Positions 33,698 through 40,232 of a stretch of 52,412 nucleotides of DNA are shown here, in pieces. The stretch is from positions 1 to 52,412 of IMG/VR virus record IMGVR_UViG_3300033145_001015; one strand, given 5' to 3'. Each line of letters begins with the position of its first letter. Position 1 is the first letter of the stretch. Made by a program: the position numbers and the translations under genes. The stretch comes from a virus. The notes under the pieces are model-generated. The model searched no databases, was not told where the DNA came from, and saw only the letters and a list, made by a program, of their open reading frames with translations.

Positions 33698-33964
33698 TTA
33701 CCGAACTAGCGTTCGCCAATGAACTGCCCCCTTAGGGCACAACGAATCATAATACAATCCATTGTAATAGATAACCTTGTGTAAGCCAAAATCATCGGTA
33801 TCCTCTAGGGCGTCCACCCAATACGCTTCCGCTCCCGGCATTTGCCTAGCAACCTCCTCGGCGAACTCTTCACATTCTCCGTGGTTAATAGACTCCGCAT
33901 CAGTAGCCCAGCCTTCGGTAATGAATTGAGTTACCGTATCGAGAATTACATCTGAGATATTCAC
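33698..33964 (-). CDS. Small papain/transglutaminase-like fold candidate
   Basis: An 88-residue protein with GTG at 33964 chosen for its GGGGGAG site six bases upstream. It has NHGECEEFAEEVA, then LHKVIYYNGLYYDSLCPKG. A cysteine (or GxCxxF) at the start of a helix, then His in a strand and Asp in a following YYD strand, is the Cys-His-Asp order of transglutaminase- and papain-like domains. It may be an enzyme or an inactive relative. Confidence 0.55.
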   Translation of the reverse strand: MNISDVILDTVTQFITEGWATDAESINHGECEEFAEEVARQMPGAEAYWVDALEDTDDFGLHKVIYYNGLYYDSLCPKGAVHWRTLVR

Positions 33965-34092
33965 GGCATACTCCCCCATTGGTAGTGTGTTCTCGCCTGA
34001 TACTCAGTTATCTGCCATAATGGCAGCCACCACGTCATCTGTGTTGCGTTCCGACTGACTGACTGGTATTCCAACACCTACCGAAAAGCCCA

Positions 34093-34197
34093 TTACTCTT
34101 TCGCTACTTTTCCAGTCAACCGCAGAATAATCTCACGGGCTTTACTCTTGCTTAGCCCACCTAAATACAACACCCTAATACCCAAACGGTGCGGCAT
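34093..34197 (-). CDS. Possible 34-residue basic peptide
   Basis: Starting at the ATG at 34197, this frame gives MPHRLGIRVLYLGGLSKSKAREIILRLTGKVAKE, with a plausible amphipathic basic helix. It overlaps the end of the 56-residue gene by 23 bases. A longer version of the same frame (to 34338) looks like the antisense-free shadow of that gene. Real or not, it ends four bases before repeat copy B. Confidence 0.35.
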   Translation of the reverse strand: MPHRLGIRVLYLGGLSKSKAREIILRLTGKVAKE

Positions 34198-34345
34198 ATT
34201 GCAACTGGCAATTATGCTTTTTAGCGTAGGCAATGATACCGTCGAGCGTCTTGGTCCACAATACATTCTCTGGTTTACCGTCACGGTAAAACCACGCTTC
34301 GTAGCGACTGCCTGCCCGCTCATAGAATAATGTCTCACGTTTCAT
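34175..34345 (-). CDS. Small hypothetical protein
   Basis: A 56-residue protein, MKRETLFYERAGSRYEAWF then YRDGKPENVLWTKTLDGIIAYAKKH. The start at 34345 has an AAGGGAAGGG site and lies about 19 bases after the predicted start of the promoter at 34371-34398. Charged/aromatic alternation looks like a small alpha-beta domain. No family is recognised. Confidence 0.6.
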   Translation of the reverse strand: MKRETLFYERAGSRYEAWFYRDGKPENVLWTKTLDGIIAYAKKHNCQLQYAAPFGY

Positions 34346-34370
34346 TGCGTCACCCTTCCCTTTTAGTTCA

Positions 34371-34398
34371 AGCCTACCACGCAAAATCTGGTTGTCAA
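34371..34398 (-). promoter_or_regulatory. Early-type promoter, leftward
   Basis: On the - strand TTGACA, 16 bases, TAGGCT, with GG before the -10 box. It has the same hexamers and spacing as the rightward promoter at 34835-34862. Confidence 0.7.
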
Positions 34399-34406
34399 GC
34401 GGAAAA

Positions 34407-34447
34407 CTAAAAAAGAATGGGGTCAGTGATTTGCATCGCTGACCCCA
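34407..34447 (-). terminator. Intrinsic terminator of the 71-residue gene
   Basis: On the - strand TGGGGTCAGCGAT pairs with ATCACTGACCCCA (12 of 13 pairs plus one G-T wobble; loop four bases; 34418-34447). TTCTTTTTTAG follows. It is a strong, classical terminator that isolates the gene at 34493-34708 from the next promoter. Confidence 0.92.
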
Positions 34448-34492
34448 GAGAGGTTGTGTGCCCAGAGTGGGCGGGCGGGCCTTATCGGTGTG

Positions 34493-34708
34493 TTATCCCT
34501 TTCGGTATCGTCTTGACTGTGTGGAACTGTACTCCGCCGGGAACCAACAGTTAAGGTTACGGGCTAGAGATTGCGGGAACTGATCCCCCGATGGGAATGG
34601 TTCGTCCGAGTAGTGATTCCAACAGGCTATGGCGGCCTCGGCACATTCCGCTAGGACTTGTGCTCTGGTCAACGCCACTAATCGCATCGGCAAAAGTTGT
34701 GCATTCAT
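34493..34708 (-). CDS. Small hypothetical protein, autonomous early unit
   Basis: A 71-residue protein, MNAQLLPMRLVALTRAQVLAE and then CAEAAIACWNHYSDEPFPSG. The ATG at 34708 has an AGAGGT site seven bases upstream. A longer frame to 34774 would begin upstream of the promoter's start point. Promoter (34761-34788), gene and terminator (34407-34447) form a stand-alone transcription unit, which suggests an early host-takeover or regulatory protein. Function is unknown. Confidence 0.65.
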   Translation of the reverse strand: MNAQLLPMRLVALTRAQVLAECAEAAIACWNHYSDEPFPSGDQFPQSLARNLNCWFPAEYSSTQSRRYRKG

Positions 34709-34760
34709 TGTACTACCTCTTTCGGTGTTGAAGTTCAGTTGCTTTCCGCTCTTCAATTTA

Positions 34761-34788
34761 ATCATATCACGCAATTCGGACTTGTCAA
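34761..34788 (-). promoter_or_regulatory. Early-type promoter, leftward
   Basis: On the - strand TTGACA, 16 bases, TATGAT. It drives the 71-residue gene. Confidence 0.75.
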
Positions 34789-34834
34789 GAGAAAATCCCA
34801 GATTTGTGGATTTCCATATTCTTGTAATTTCCGC

Positions 34835-34862
34835 TTGACAGTGTAATATAGTAGTGTAGGCT
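34835..34862 (+). promoter_or_regulatory. First rightward early promoter
   Basis: TTGACA (34835-34840), 16 bases, TAGGCT (34857-34862). The start site is expected at about 34868-34870, exactly at the ATG of the next gene (34869), so that message would be leaderless. Confidence 0.7.
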
Positions 34863-34868
34863 TATGGT

Positions 34869-35030
34869 ATGGCACAAAACACGAAACAACCAACTGAAAA
34901 GCGGTGCCGGCAGTGCAAGCGGTTATTGCCTGCCGCGGCGTTTACCCGTAACCCATCGAGCCGGGATGGGCTAAATCGAAAATGTACGCGATGTAATTTT
35001 GCAAAAACCAGATTACTGCATGAGGAGTAA
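34869..35030 (+). CDS. 53-residue four-Cys zinc-finger protein
   Basis: Read directly. KRCRQCKRLLPAAAFTRNPS is followed by SRDGLNRKCTRCNFAK: the CxxC-x(n)-LPxxxFxxNxxxxDGLxxxCxxC module that is usually the N-terminal part of HNH endonucleases. Here it stands alone with no nuclease core. It is the first rightward early gene and probably binds DNA. Confidence 0.75.
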   Translation: MAQNTKQPTEKRCRQCKRLLPAAAFTRNPSSRDGLNRKCTRCNFAKTRLLHEE

Positions 35031-35034
35031 CATT

Positions 35035-35190
35035 ATGACAACGAAGGAGGAGTTATTAGTCATAGCCCGTCGTTTCGTGGCGGCTTTTTCGGAGAACTGT
35101 GTTGCCCAGTTGGGTAACGGAGAAGCTAGAAGGGCTTATGAAGATTTCAGTAAGCTGTTGACACAACTAGATAGAAAGGCGAACCAATGA
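35035..35190 (+). CDS. Small helical hypothetical protein
   Basis: A 51-residue protein, MTTKEELLVIARRFVAAFSE onward, nearly all helical. The start at 35035 is chosen because the longer frame overlaps the zinc-finger gene. It ends coupled to the next gene as ATGA. Confidence 0.6.
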   Translation: MTTKEELLVIARRFVAAFSENCVAQLGNGEARRAYEDFSKLLTQLDRKANQ

Positions 35191-35375
35191 AACGATATGA
35201 GCTATTCGGTATTAAGTGGGACTTAGACCCCGGCGACAACGGGGCCGGTTTGCCAGGGCGAATAGTTGTCAACGTCGATCCCGATGATACCTTCGATCCC
35301 GAATACGACGCCGCCAGCTACCTCTCCGACAATTATGACTACTGTGTTTTGGGGTGTTCATTTAGGGAAATATAA
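35187..35375 (+). CDS. Small acidic hypothetical protein
   Basis: Sixty-two residues, strongly acidic (DLDPGDNGAG; DPDDTFDPEYDAASYLSDNYD). Such acidic early proteins are often DNA mimics or inhibitors, but nothing in the sequence proves this. Confidence 0.6.
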   Translation: MKRYELFGIKWDLDPGDNGAGLPGRIVVNVDPDDTFDPEYDAASYLSDNYDYCVLGCSFREI

Positions 35376-35382
35376 TTTTCAC

Positions 35383-35410
35383 TTGACAACGCAAAATTGT
35401 AATGTATTAT
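35383..35410 (+). promoter_or_regulatory. Rightward early promoter
   Basis: TTGACA, 16 bases, TATTAT. Start near 35417, eighteen bases before the ATG at 35435. Confidence 0.75.
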
Positions 35411-35434
35411 TGAGTAGAAAGGCAGGTAAAAGCA

Positions 35435-35551
35435 ATGAAACATTATAAGCCCTCTCCGAAAATCTCTGATAAACTGGCAACGTTTATTAATCGGCGAATT
35501 AACGACGCCAAGAAAAAGCATAAGGCCAAGAGGGCCAGTGAAAAAGGGTAA
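35435..35551 (+). CDS. 38-residue very basic peptide
   Basis: Read directly: MKHYKPSPKISDKLATFINR, then RINDAKKKHKAKRASEKG. One amphipathic helix with a strongly basic tail, preceded by an AAGGCAGG site. It is the first product of the promoter at 35383-35410. Probably binds nucleic acid. Confidence 0.6.
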   Translation: MKHYKPSPKISDKLATFINRRINDAKKKHKAKRASEKG

Positions 35552-35555
35552 AACT

Positions 35556-35732
35556 ATGGAAACTGTACAATACACTCCGGCAGCATGGCGGGAATTAGCC
35601 GAATGGAATCCAGGGCTTATAGTTCATTCCCGTGAAGTGAAGATACAAGAGTTTTCCGATGGCAATTCGGCAGCTTATGCCGAACAAGAGCTGGCAAGAG
35701 TGGAAACTTTATTGAAGGAGATTCTAGAATGA
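35556..35732 (+). CDS. Small helical hypothetical protein
   Basis: A 58-residue protein, METVQYTPAAWRELAEWNPG onward, with a C-terminal acidic helix (EQELARVETLLKEILE). The ATG lies four bases after the previous stop. An in-frame GTG at 35538 is possible. Ends as ATGA with the next gene. Confidence 0.6.
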   Translation: METVQYTPAAWRELAEWNPGLIVHSREVKIQEFSDGNSAAYAEQELARVETLLKEILE

Positions 35733-36031
35733 AACGATTCGATGAGTTGACGGTAGACCAGCAAGAGCGGGCGTTTAATGTCCACTTAACCTCACTTCTG
35801 AATGGAATTATCGAGGGTGCAATACGTTTCGATGATAAATCGAATAACGATAACCTCCAGGGGCGAATTGACGCAGCTATCGCAAAGGCGAAAAGTATGC
35901 GAACCCCGTGGTTTGCTCACGAGTATATTATGGATACTTGTGATGGATATATTCGCGGCATGGCACAATGTGATGTTGAAGGTAGCTTGTATCCAGAACC
36001 CTATGAAAGAATTATAGAGGGGATTGCATAA
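35729..36031 (+). CDS. Hypothetical protein
   Basis: A 100-residue mixed alpha protein (MKRFDELTVDQQERAFNVHL; GRIDAAIAKAKSMRTPWF). No recognisable motif. ATGA coupling upstream, and its last base begins the next ATG. Confidence 0.6.
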   Translation: MKRFDELTVDQQERAFNVHLTSLLNGIIEGAIRFDDKSNNDNLQGRIDAAIAKAKSMRTPWFAHEYIMDTCDGYIRGMAQCDVEGSLYPEPYERIIEGIA

Positions 36032-36669
36032 TGACGCAGCTTAAATTACTAGAAACGAACCCATGCTCCCGCTCTCGTATTGAACGGCTAGAGAATATAG
36101 CAGAAGCTATGGGCTATGACATCCAGTATGCGGAGGGGTGTGCCGAACCCGGTTACGACGACAAGCCGGTGGTGCTAGGCAACTGGAATGAACGGTATGA
36201 TAGGGTCGGGAAAATTACCGACAATACCATGCCCCGCCTCGCCCGTTTATTCGAGAAACTAGGCTATGCCGTCGAGTGGGAGGACGAATGGATAATTTGT
36301 GGCGGGTGTAATAAGATAATACGGTCGCAAGGCAATTCGTATTCGTGGCGGCAGTATTTCTGGCTGAATCCTGATGAGTGCGATGTTTCCTGCGGTAATT
36401 GCGTCAAGGATGATCCGGCTGACTACCTAAAGCATCTTTCCGGCAACTGGAGAAATTGCGACACTATTGGCCTAGACTTGTCGAAGCATGGGTATGCGAT
36501 GCACGAGGAGGGTTTCGAGGCGGGCTGGTATGATCGGCATGACGAACCGGAGGAAGTAGCCGACACATTGTACGTTATGGGAATAACGGACTTCATTTTC
36601 AAGCTGGACTATCAGGGACAGTTTGCCCTTGGATTTTCGGTTTGGACGAAGGAGAAAATATCGTGTTGA
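36031..36669 (+). CDS. Hypothetical protein with paired CxxC
   Basis: A 212-residue protein. The middle holds CGGCNKI (about 90-96) and VSCGNCVKDD, a likely zinc site. The C-terminal third is GYAMHEEGFEAGWYDRHDEP then DTLYVMGITDFIFKLDYQGQF and FALGFSVW, a well-formed alpha-beta domain. It is the largest of the tiny-gene cluster. No family is known to me. Confidence 0.65.
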   Translation: MTQLKLLETNPCSRSRIERLENIAEAMGYDIQYAEGCAEPGYDDKPVVLGNWNERYDRVGKITDNTMPRLARLFEKLGYAVEWEDEWIICGGCNKIIRSQGNSYSWRQYFWLNPDECDVSCGNCVKDDPADYLKHLSGNWRNCDTIGLDLSKHGYAMHEEGFEAGWYDRHDEPEEVADTLYVMGITDFIFKLDYQGQFALGFSVWTKEKISC

Positions 36670-36743
36670 CTGGAATTGAGATTGTACTATTCGCATGTGT
36701 TGTTGCGTCAGTTAGTTGGGACATTTTCCGAAACGAAACTTGA
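36663..36743 (+). CDS. 26-residue single-helix membrane peptide
   Basis: Read directly from GTG at 36663 with GGAG nine bases upstream: MLTGIEIVLFACVVASVSWD then IFRNET. One transmembrane helix. Overlaps the previous stop by seven bases. Its own stop codon lies inside the -35 box of the promoter at 36740. Confidence 0.5.
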   Translation: MLTGIEIVLFACVVASVSWDIFRNET

Positions 36744-36767
36744 CAATCGAGAAAAACATGGTAGACT
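36740..36767 (+). promoter_or_regulatory. Rightward early promoter
   Basis: TTGACA, 16 bases, TAGACT, GG before the -10 box. Start near 36774, leaving about 70 bases before the TTG start at 36843. Confidence 0.7.
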
Positions 36768-36832
36768 CAATAATAGCGTCTATTGCATTGGTTTTTGCTA
36801 TCACCTTACAATGGTTCACAATTTACCGATAG
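36758..36832 (+). CDS. 24-residue membrane peptide overlapping a promoter
   Basis: Read directly: MVDSIIASIALVFAITLQWF then TIYR. A single hydrophobic helix, similar in style to the preceding peptide. The ATG lies upstream of the start site of the promoter at 36740-36767, so it could only be made from read-through transcripts. Confidence 0.35.
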   Translation: MVDSIIASIALVFAITLQWFTIYR

Positions 36833-36842
36833 GAGGTGAAAC

Positions 36843-37169
36843 TTGATTAAGTGTACTTTGATCGTTCCCGTGACGTACAATGATGGAACGCCAGTGTCTA
36901 CGCGGAAATTAAAGGGTTACTGTTACACCGTGACTGAATTGTCTGGCGGTTGTACTATTTCCAAGACTCTCGGTTTATTTTGCATGGCTGACGGCGAATA
37001 TAAATCAGAACGTGGAGTTGCATTTAGTATTGTCTGTAATTTAGACAGGCTACAGAAACTCCGTGATTTTGCTTGGCGGATAGCCTGCGAATTGAATCAA
37101 GAGTCGGTTTATCTCGACTGGCAGGATATAAATGTAGAGTTTGTCACGCAGAATAAGAGAGAAGCATGA
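36843..37169 (+). CDS. Hypothetical beta-rich protein
   Basis: A 108-residue protein from TTG at 36843 with AGGAGGTGA just upstream, a strong site that decides the start. MIKCTLIVPVTYNDGTPVST onward; a beta-hairpin-rich N-half and a helical LDRLQKLRDFAWRIACEL. Unknown function. Confidence 0.6.
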   Translation: MIKCTLIVPVTYNDGTPVSTRKLKGYCYTVTELSGGCTISKTLGLFCMADGEYKSERGVAFSIVCNLDRLQKLRDFAWRIACELNQESVYLDWQDINVEFVTQNKREA

Positions 37170-37462
37170 GCAACCAAATTAACGTATATTGCAATATCTG
37201 TTTGGCACCAATGACAACTGATTGTGATGTCAGGGGGCATAACTTCTGTTGTGCGACATGCCGTGATTGTGGGATGAGAAAACGCAACGCAGAAGCAATG
37301 CGACATTTTGCCGCGTTCATTCCAAGCGGTCGGGTGCCCGTTGCCCTACGTATGGCAATAGCCCAGCCGCCGCTGCCCGTTAGAACAGTAAGGCAAAGTT
37401 ACCACCCCAACCATGCACTGCGGTTGCATGGCGAAAGGGCTACTACGAAACCCTCACGCTGA
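37166..37462 (+). CDS. Cys-rich zinc-binding protein
   Basis: Ninety-eight residues with CNICLAPM (about 9-12), CDVRGHNFCCATCRDCG (20-36) and a basic Pro/Arg-rich tail (VALRMAIAQPPLPVRTVRQS). Two zinc sites (RING/treble-clef-like) are likely. It is coupled by ATGA to the previous gene. Confidence 0.6.
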   Translation: MSNQINVYCNICLAPMTTDCDVRGHNFCCATCRDCGMRKRNAEAMRHFAAFIPSGRVPVALRMAIAQPPLPVRTVRQSYHPNHALRLHGERATTKPSR

Positions 37463-37471
37463 CGGGAAAAT

Positions 37472-37681
37472 ATGAGTAATTCACAAAACATCATATCGAA
37501 CATTATAACCTTTGACCCAACAGTCCCCATTGGCGTAATGGGGAATCAGCATAAGGCGAAGTTTATTGGTGTTCTCCCACAACTGCTGGTCGAGAAACTT
37601 CGAGAATATGGTGCTAGTGTATACCGAGGGTGCCAGCTAGGTGGCGTAACAACTATTGTGACGTGGAAAGGGGAAAGATGA
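37472..37681 (+). CDS. Small hypothetical protein
   Basis: A 69-residue alpha-beta protein (IGVMGNQHKAKFIGVLPQLL; LGGVTTIVTWKGER). It ends in the repeated junction GGGGAAAGATGATGG that starts the next gene. Confidence 0.55.
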   Translation: MSNSQNIISNIITFDPTVPIGVMGNQHKAKFIGVLPQLLVEKLREYGASVYRGCQLGGVTTIVTWKGER

Positions 37682-37878
37682 TGGGGAAGATGACAAAAGA
37701 GACGTGTATAAAATACCGAATTGTGGCGAGGGACATTTACTTTACCTCAGATTGCCAAATTGACGATGACGCTAAATTAGCTGAAGTGAAGCAATTTGGG
37801 AAACGAATTGGTGCCTGGGTGGCTGCGTTCGTTTGGGTATTCAGTGAGGATATGACCGAAAGTGAGATAGTGCAATGA
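37678..37878 (+). CDS. Small hypothetical protein
   Basis: A 66-residue protein MMGKMTKETCIKYRIVARDI onward, alpha-beta. Start at the first ATG of ATGATGG, coupled to the previous stop; the GGGGAAAG before it serves as ribosome site. Confidence 0.55.
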   Translation: MMGKMTKETCIKYRIVARDIYFTSDCQIDDDAKLAEVKQFGKRIGAWVAAFVWVFSEDMTESEIVQ

Positions 37879-38051
37879 CGAAGAAAGACTTTGAGGTTAT
37901 CGCCGCTATTATTGCTAGAATTGAAACAAAACATATCAGGGAAGTTGTCGCGGCGAAGTTTGTCGTCGATTTTAATGACCGCTTTATGCGTTTTAAGCCA
38001 GAGATGTTTTACCGTGCTTGTGATGTCTTACCAACTAAAGGGGAAAGATGA
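37875..38051 (+). CDS. 58-residue helical hypothetical protein
   Basis: Read directly: MTKKDFEVIAAIIARIETKH then IREVVAAKFVVDFNDRF. It starts by ATGA overlap and ends in the same GGGGAAAGATGATGG junction, so it is tightly framed by its neighbours. Confidence 0.65.
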   Translation: MTKKDFEVIAAIIARIETKHIREVVAAKFVVDFNDRFMRFKPEMFYRACDVLPTKGER

Positions 38052-38338
38052 TGGGTAGTTCAATTAGCAAGGTGCAATACGGCGATACCATTATTCAGAA
38101 TGGCCTGAGTGGTTTTCTGGTTTTGGCGTCGTGCGATTTCGATGATTTTCCTGTCGCTTTAGTGAACTCCCGGGAGCTTGCCATTGCAATAGCGGATGGA
38201 ATGATAAGTAGAGTTCCGCAGTATATTCAGGATATTTTCCGTATGGACGCATCGGAGCTTGCTTGTTTCAAGGTGCTGAGGTTTCAGGAAGGGCGACCTG
38301 CGGAAATTATCCACACATATACCCCGAGGGCAAAATGA
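38048..38338 (+). CDS. Hypothetical protein
   Basis: A 96-residue protein, MMGSSISKVQYGDTIIQNGL onward, with a beta-rich start and helices later (SRELAIAIADGMISRVPQYI). Start inside ATGATGG. No family. Confidence 0.55.
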   Translation: MMGSSISKVQYGDTIIQNGLSGFLVLASCDFDDFPVALVNSRELAIAIADGMISRVPQYIQDIFRMDASELACFKVLRFQEGRPAEIIHTYTPRAK

Positions 38339-38649
38339 AAAATAATAAACCACTACCTGTTGTTTTGAGAGTTTGGCTTCACGGCTACGAACGCGGCGAC
38401 GTGATGGCACTTTTCCCTACATGGGCATACGATATTTACGGGAATCATTGTGCTAGTTACGAGCATATAGGGCAACATGGGGCGGCGGATTATCACGGCT
38501 GTATTGAGTGCACCCGTCCTGCAACAGTAAAAGAAGCAAGGCCGCTCTTGGATGAATTGCTGCAAATAGGCTATGATAATCTGCGGATAGTCAAGCGAGC
38601 TACGCGGAAGATGCACGACGAGCGAATTTCTGACGCATACGAGATGTAA
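38335..38649 (+). CDS. Hypothetical protein
   Basis: A 104-residue protein from 38335 (ATGA). VVLRVWLHGYERGDVMALFP then HIGQHGAADYHGCIECTRPA and a helical C-terminus. The CIEC pair is alone. No recognised function. Confidence 0.6.
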   Translation: MKNNKPLPVVLRVWLHGYERGDVMALFPTWAYDIYGNHCASYEHIGQHGAADYHGCIECTRPATVKEARPLLDELLQIGYDNLRIVKRATRKMHDERISDAYEM

Positions 38650-38840
38650 TGGAAACTCCACACATGAGAACCGAACGTAAGGGCACCGCTTGGTGGATTA
38701 CGAATATCCCCGATTGCGATGATTGCGGCCCTTACGATAGGAAAGACGATGCCGAGGATGATCGAAGGGGACTCGAACGATTTTACAAATATCACGAAGA
38801 ACCAGGATTCATCACGGGGGAAAAGTGCTATGGAATATAA
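38649..38840 (+). CDS. Small hypothetical protein with CDDC
   Basis: Sixty-three residues, charged, MRTERKGTAWWITNIPDCDD then CGPYDRKDDAEDDRRGLERF. The pattern of a beta-strand, PDCxxCGPY and a downstream helix suggests a very small DNA- or protein-binding domain. It starts by TAATG overlap. Confidence 0.6.
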   Translation: METPHMRTERKGTAWWITNIPDCDDCGPYDRKDDAEDDRRGLERFYKYHEEPGFITGEKCYGI

Positions 38841-38979
38841 TGTAACATTCACGTTAGGCGGCTATATTACAGTAGAAGCTGAATCTGAGGAAATTGCCGA
38901 AAATCAAGTCGAGGATTTAAGCGAAAGAGAATTGGCGTGTTATTGCGAGCTTGAGATTCAATCGGTAGAGGAAGCATGA
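38830..38979 (+). CDS. Small acidic hypothetical protein
   Basis: A 49-residue protein: MEYNVTFTLGGYITVEAESE then EIAENQVEDLSERELACYCE. Strands then a helix, similar to DpnD/PcfM-type small domains. The start at 38830 overlaps the previous stop region and is preceded by GGGGGAAAAG. Confidence 0.55.
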   Translation: MEYNVTFTLGGYITVEAESEEIAENQVEDLSERELACYCELEIQSVEEA

Positions 38980-39012
38980 CAACTAAATTCTACTGGCAAC
39001 GCAGACATTGAA

Positions 39013-39246
39013 ATGACAAACCATCGTTTTCAGATAATGTTACATGGGGGGCCATTAAATGGCATAATGCACGAGTTATGGATAGAATTATCTTGCCCTG
39101 CTGCGTTCACTTGGCTCATGCCGTCAAGGGTCGGTTTGCCTTCTGTTGGGCTTGACGGCGAAATAGAAAAGTGCCACACTATAGCATGGTACAGTATTCG
39201 TAACGGAAAAGGATATTATCAATGGACAGAGAACACAAAGAAATAA
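39013..39246 (+). CDS. Small hypothetical protein
   Basis: A 77-residue protein: MTNHRFQIMLHGGPLNGIMH onward, with a HGGPLNG motif common in short phage proteins that form a beta-barrel. It overlaps the recombinase start by 25 bases. Confidence 0.6.
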   Translation: MTNHRFQIMLHGGPLNGIMHELWIELSCPAAFTWLMPSRVGLPSVGLDGEIEKCHTIAWYSIRNGKGYYQWTENTKK

Positions 39247-39917
39247 AACAAGCAATTATCTACTGCCGGTTTTCGCCGAGACCAAACGCAAAAGAGTGCG
39301 ATAGTAACAAATATCAAGCTCAGCGATGTCGTAATTTTTGTCTAATGCAGAAATATAATGTAATTCACGAGTTTGCAGATGCGGCCATTTCCGGCAAAAC
39401 ACTCGACCGCCCGCAGTTGACCGCGGCAATTACGGCCCTACGGCCCGGCTGGGTGCTGGTAGTTGATAGCCGTGACCGGCTTGCAAGGGATATGCTCGTA
39501 TCTCTCACGATCTACCAGTGGGTAAAAGAAAAGGGCGCAACTATCGAAGTAGCAGATGGTTCACCATCCAGGGAAACGCCAGAAGGAAATTTAGTGGCGA
39601 ATATCCTGGATGCAATCGCTCAGTACGACCGCGAACGCTTCGCAAGACGAACGAAGGCGGGGCTTGCGAGGAAAAAGGCGAACGGGGAATGGTTAGGCAA
39701 GCCGCCTATCGGGTGGAAATACAATGCGAGAATGAAGCGGCTTGAAAGATGTGCCGAGGAAAAATATGCAATTGAGTGTATTTTAGAGCAAACCAGAGGC
39801 GGAGCTACAGTAACTAGGATCGTTGAAATCCTGAACCATAAATACGGTTCTTGTCGCGGTAAACCGTGGTCTACTCGGACTGTTCGGCGTATTATCGCCA
39901 GAAAGAAAGAAAAATGA
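39222..39917 (+). CDS. Small serine recombinase (resolvase/invertase family)
   Basis: A 231-residue protein. The catalytic domain has the family start AIIYCRFSPR with the nucleophile S18, a VVDSRDRLARD helix and EGNLVANILDAIAQYDRE. A short recombinase domain follows (GLARKKANGEWLGKPPIGWK) and a C-terminal HTH-like end. It lacks the long C-terminal region of large integrases. Without a visible repressor it may resolve genome dimers or invert a segment rather than integrate. Confidence 0.9.
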   Translation: MDREHKEIKQAIIYCRFSPRPNAKECDSNKYQAQRCRNFCLMQKYNVIHEFADAAISGKTLDRPQLTAAITALRPGWVLVVDSRDRLARDMLVSLTIYQWVKEKGATIEVADGSPSRETPEGNLVANILDAIAQYDRERFARRTKAGLARKKANGEWLGKPPIGWKYNARMKRLERCAEEKYAIECILEQTRGGATVTRIVEILNHKYGSCRGKPWSTRTVRRIIARKKEK

Positions 39918-40168
39918 CAAAAGATGATTTAGTTTGTGGACATGTTTATGAAGCTAAACGACCAAGGCAAACGTTACGTAACTTCTGTAACGATAGGATG
40001 GTTGTTTATGTAGGGGCTACTGTTGTTCAGTATGATTCCGCTGCACTTTCATCGGGTAGACGTTATCCGAGCGTGGTAATAGAGAAATTTCTCGCTTGGG
40101 TGGGTCGAGACGTTACGGACGAGACTCCCGATGGAACGTGGCGAAATTGGAATAACAGGAAAAAGTAA
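39914..40168 (+). CDS. Small hypothetical protein
   Basis: An 84-residue protein, MTKDDLVCGHVYEAKRPRQT onward, beta-rich with an SH3-like pattern (VYVGATVVQYDSA; FLAWVGRDV). Coupled to the recombinase by ATGA. Confidence 0.6.
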   Translation: MTKDDLVCGHVYEAKRPRQTLRNFCNDRMVVYVGATVVQYDSAALSSGRRYPSVVIEKFLAWVGRDVTDETPDGTWRNWNNRKK

Positions 40169-40176
40169 CTTTTTGC

Positions 40177-40204
40177 TTGACATGGCGTTCTGGCTAGGTA
40201 CAAT
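40177..40204 (+). promoter_or_regulatory. Rightward promoter for the recombination/replication operon
   Basis: TTGACA (40177-40182), 16 bases, TACAAT (40199-40204), GG before the -10 box. Start near 40211, ahead of the gene at 40233. Confidence 0.8.
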
Positions 40205-40232
40205 AGTAGAAGTTCATTAGGACAAGGGAAAG

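Noticed and set aside
34093-34338. 81-codon - strand frame starting at 34338
   Set aside because: Its first two-thirds is the wrong frame of the 56-residue gene, which has a good start and promoter. Only the last 34 codons were kept as a weak candidate.
39222-39917. Temperate-phage integrase with attachment sites
   Set aside because: The recombinase is short, no repressor or excisionase is recognised, and I could not identify an attachment site. Lysogeny is therefore not claimed.
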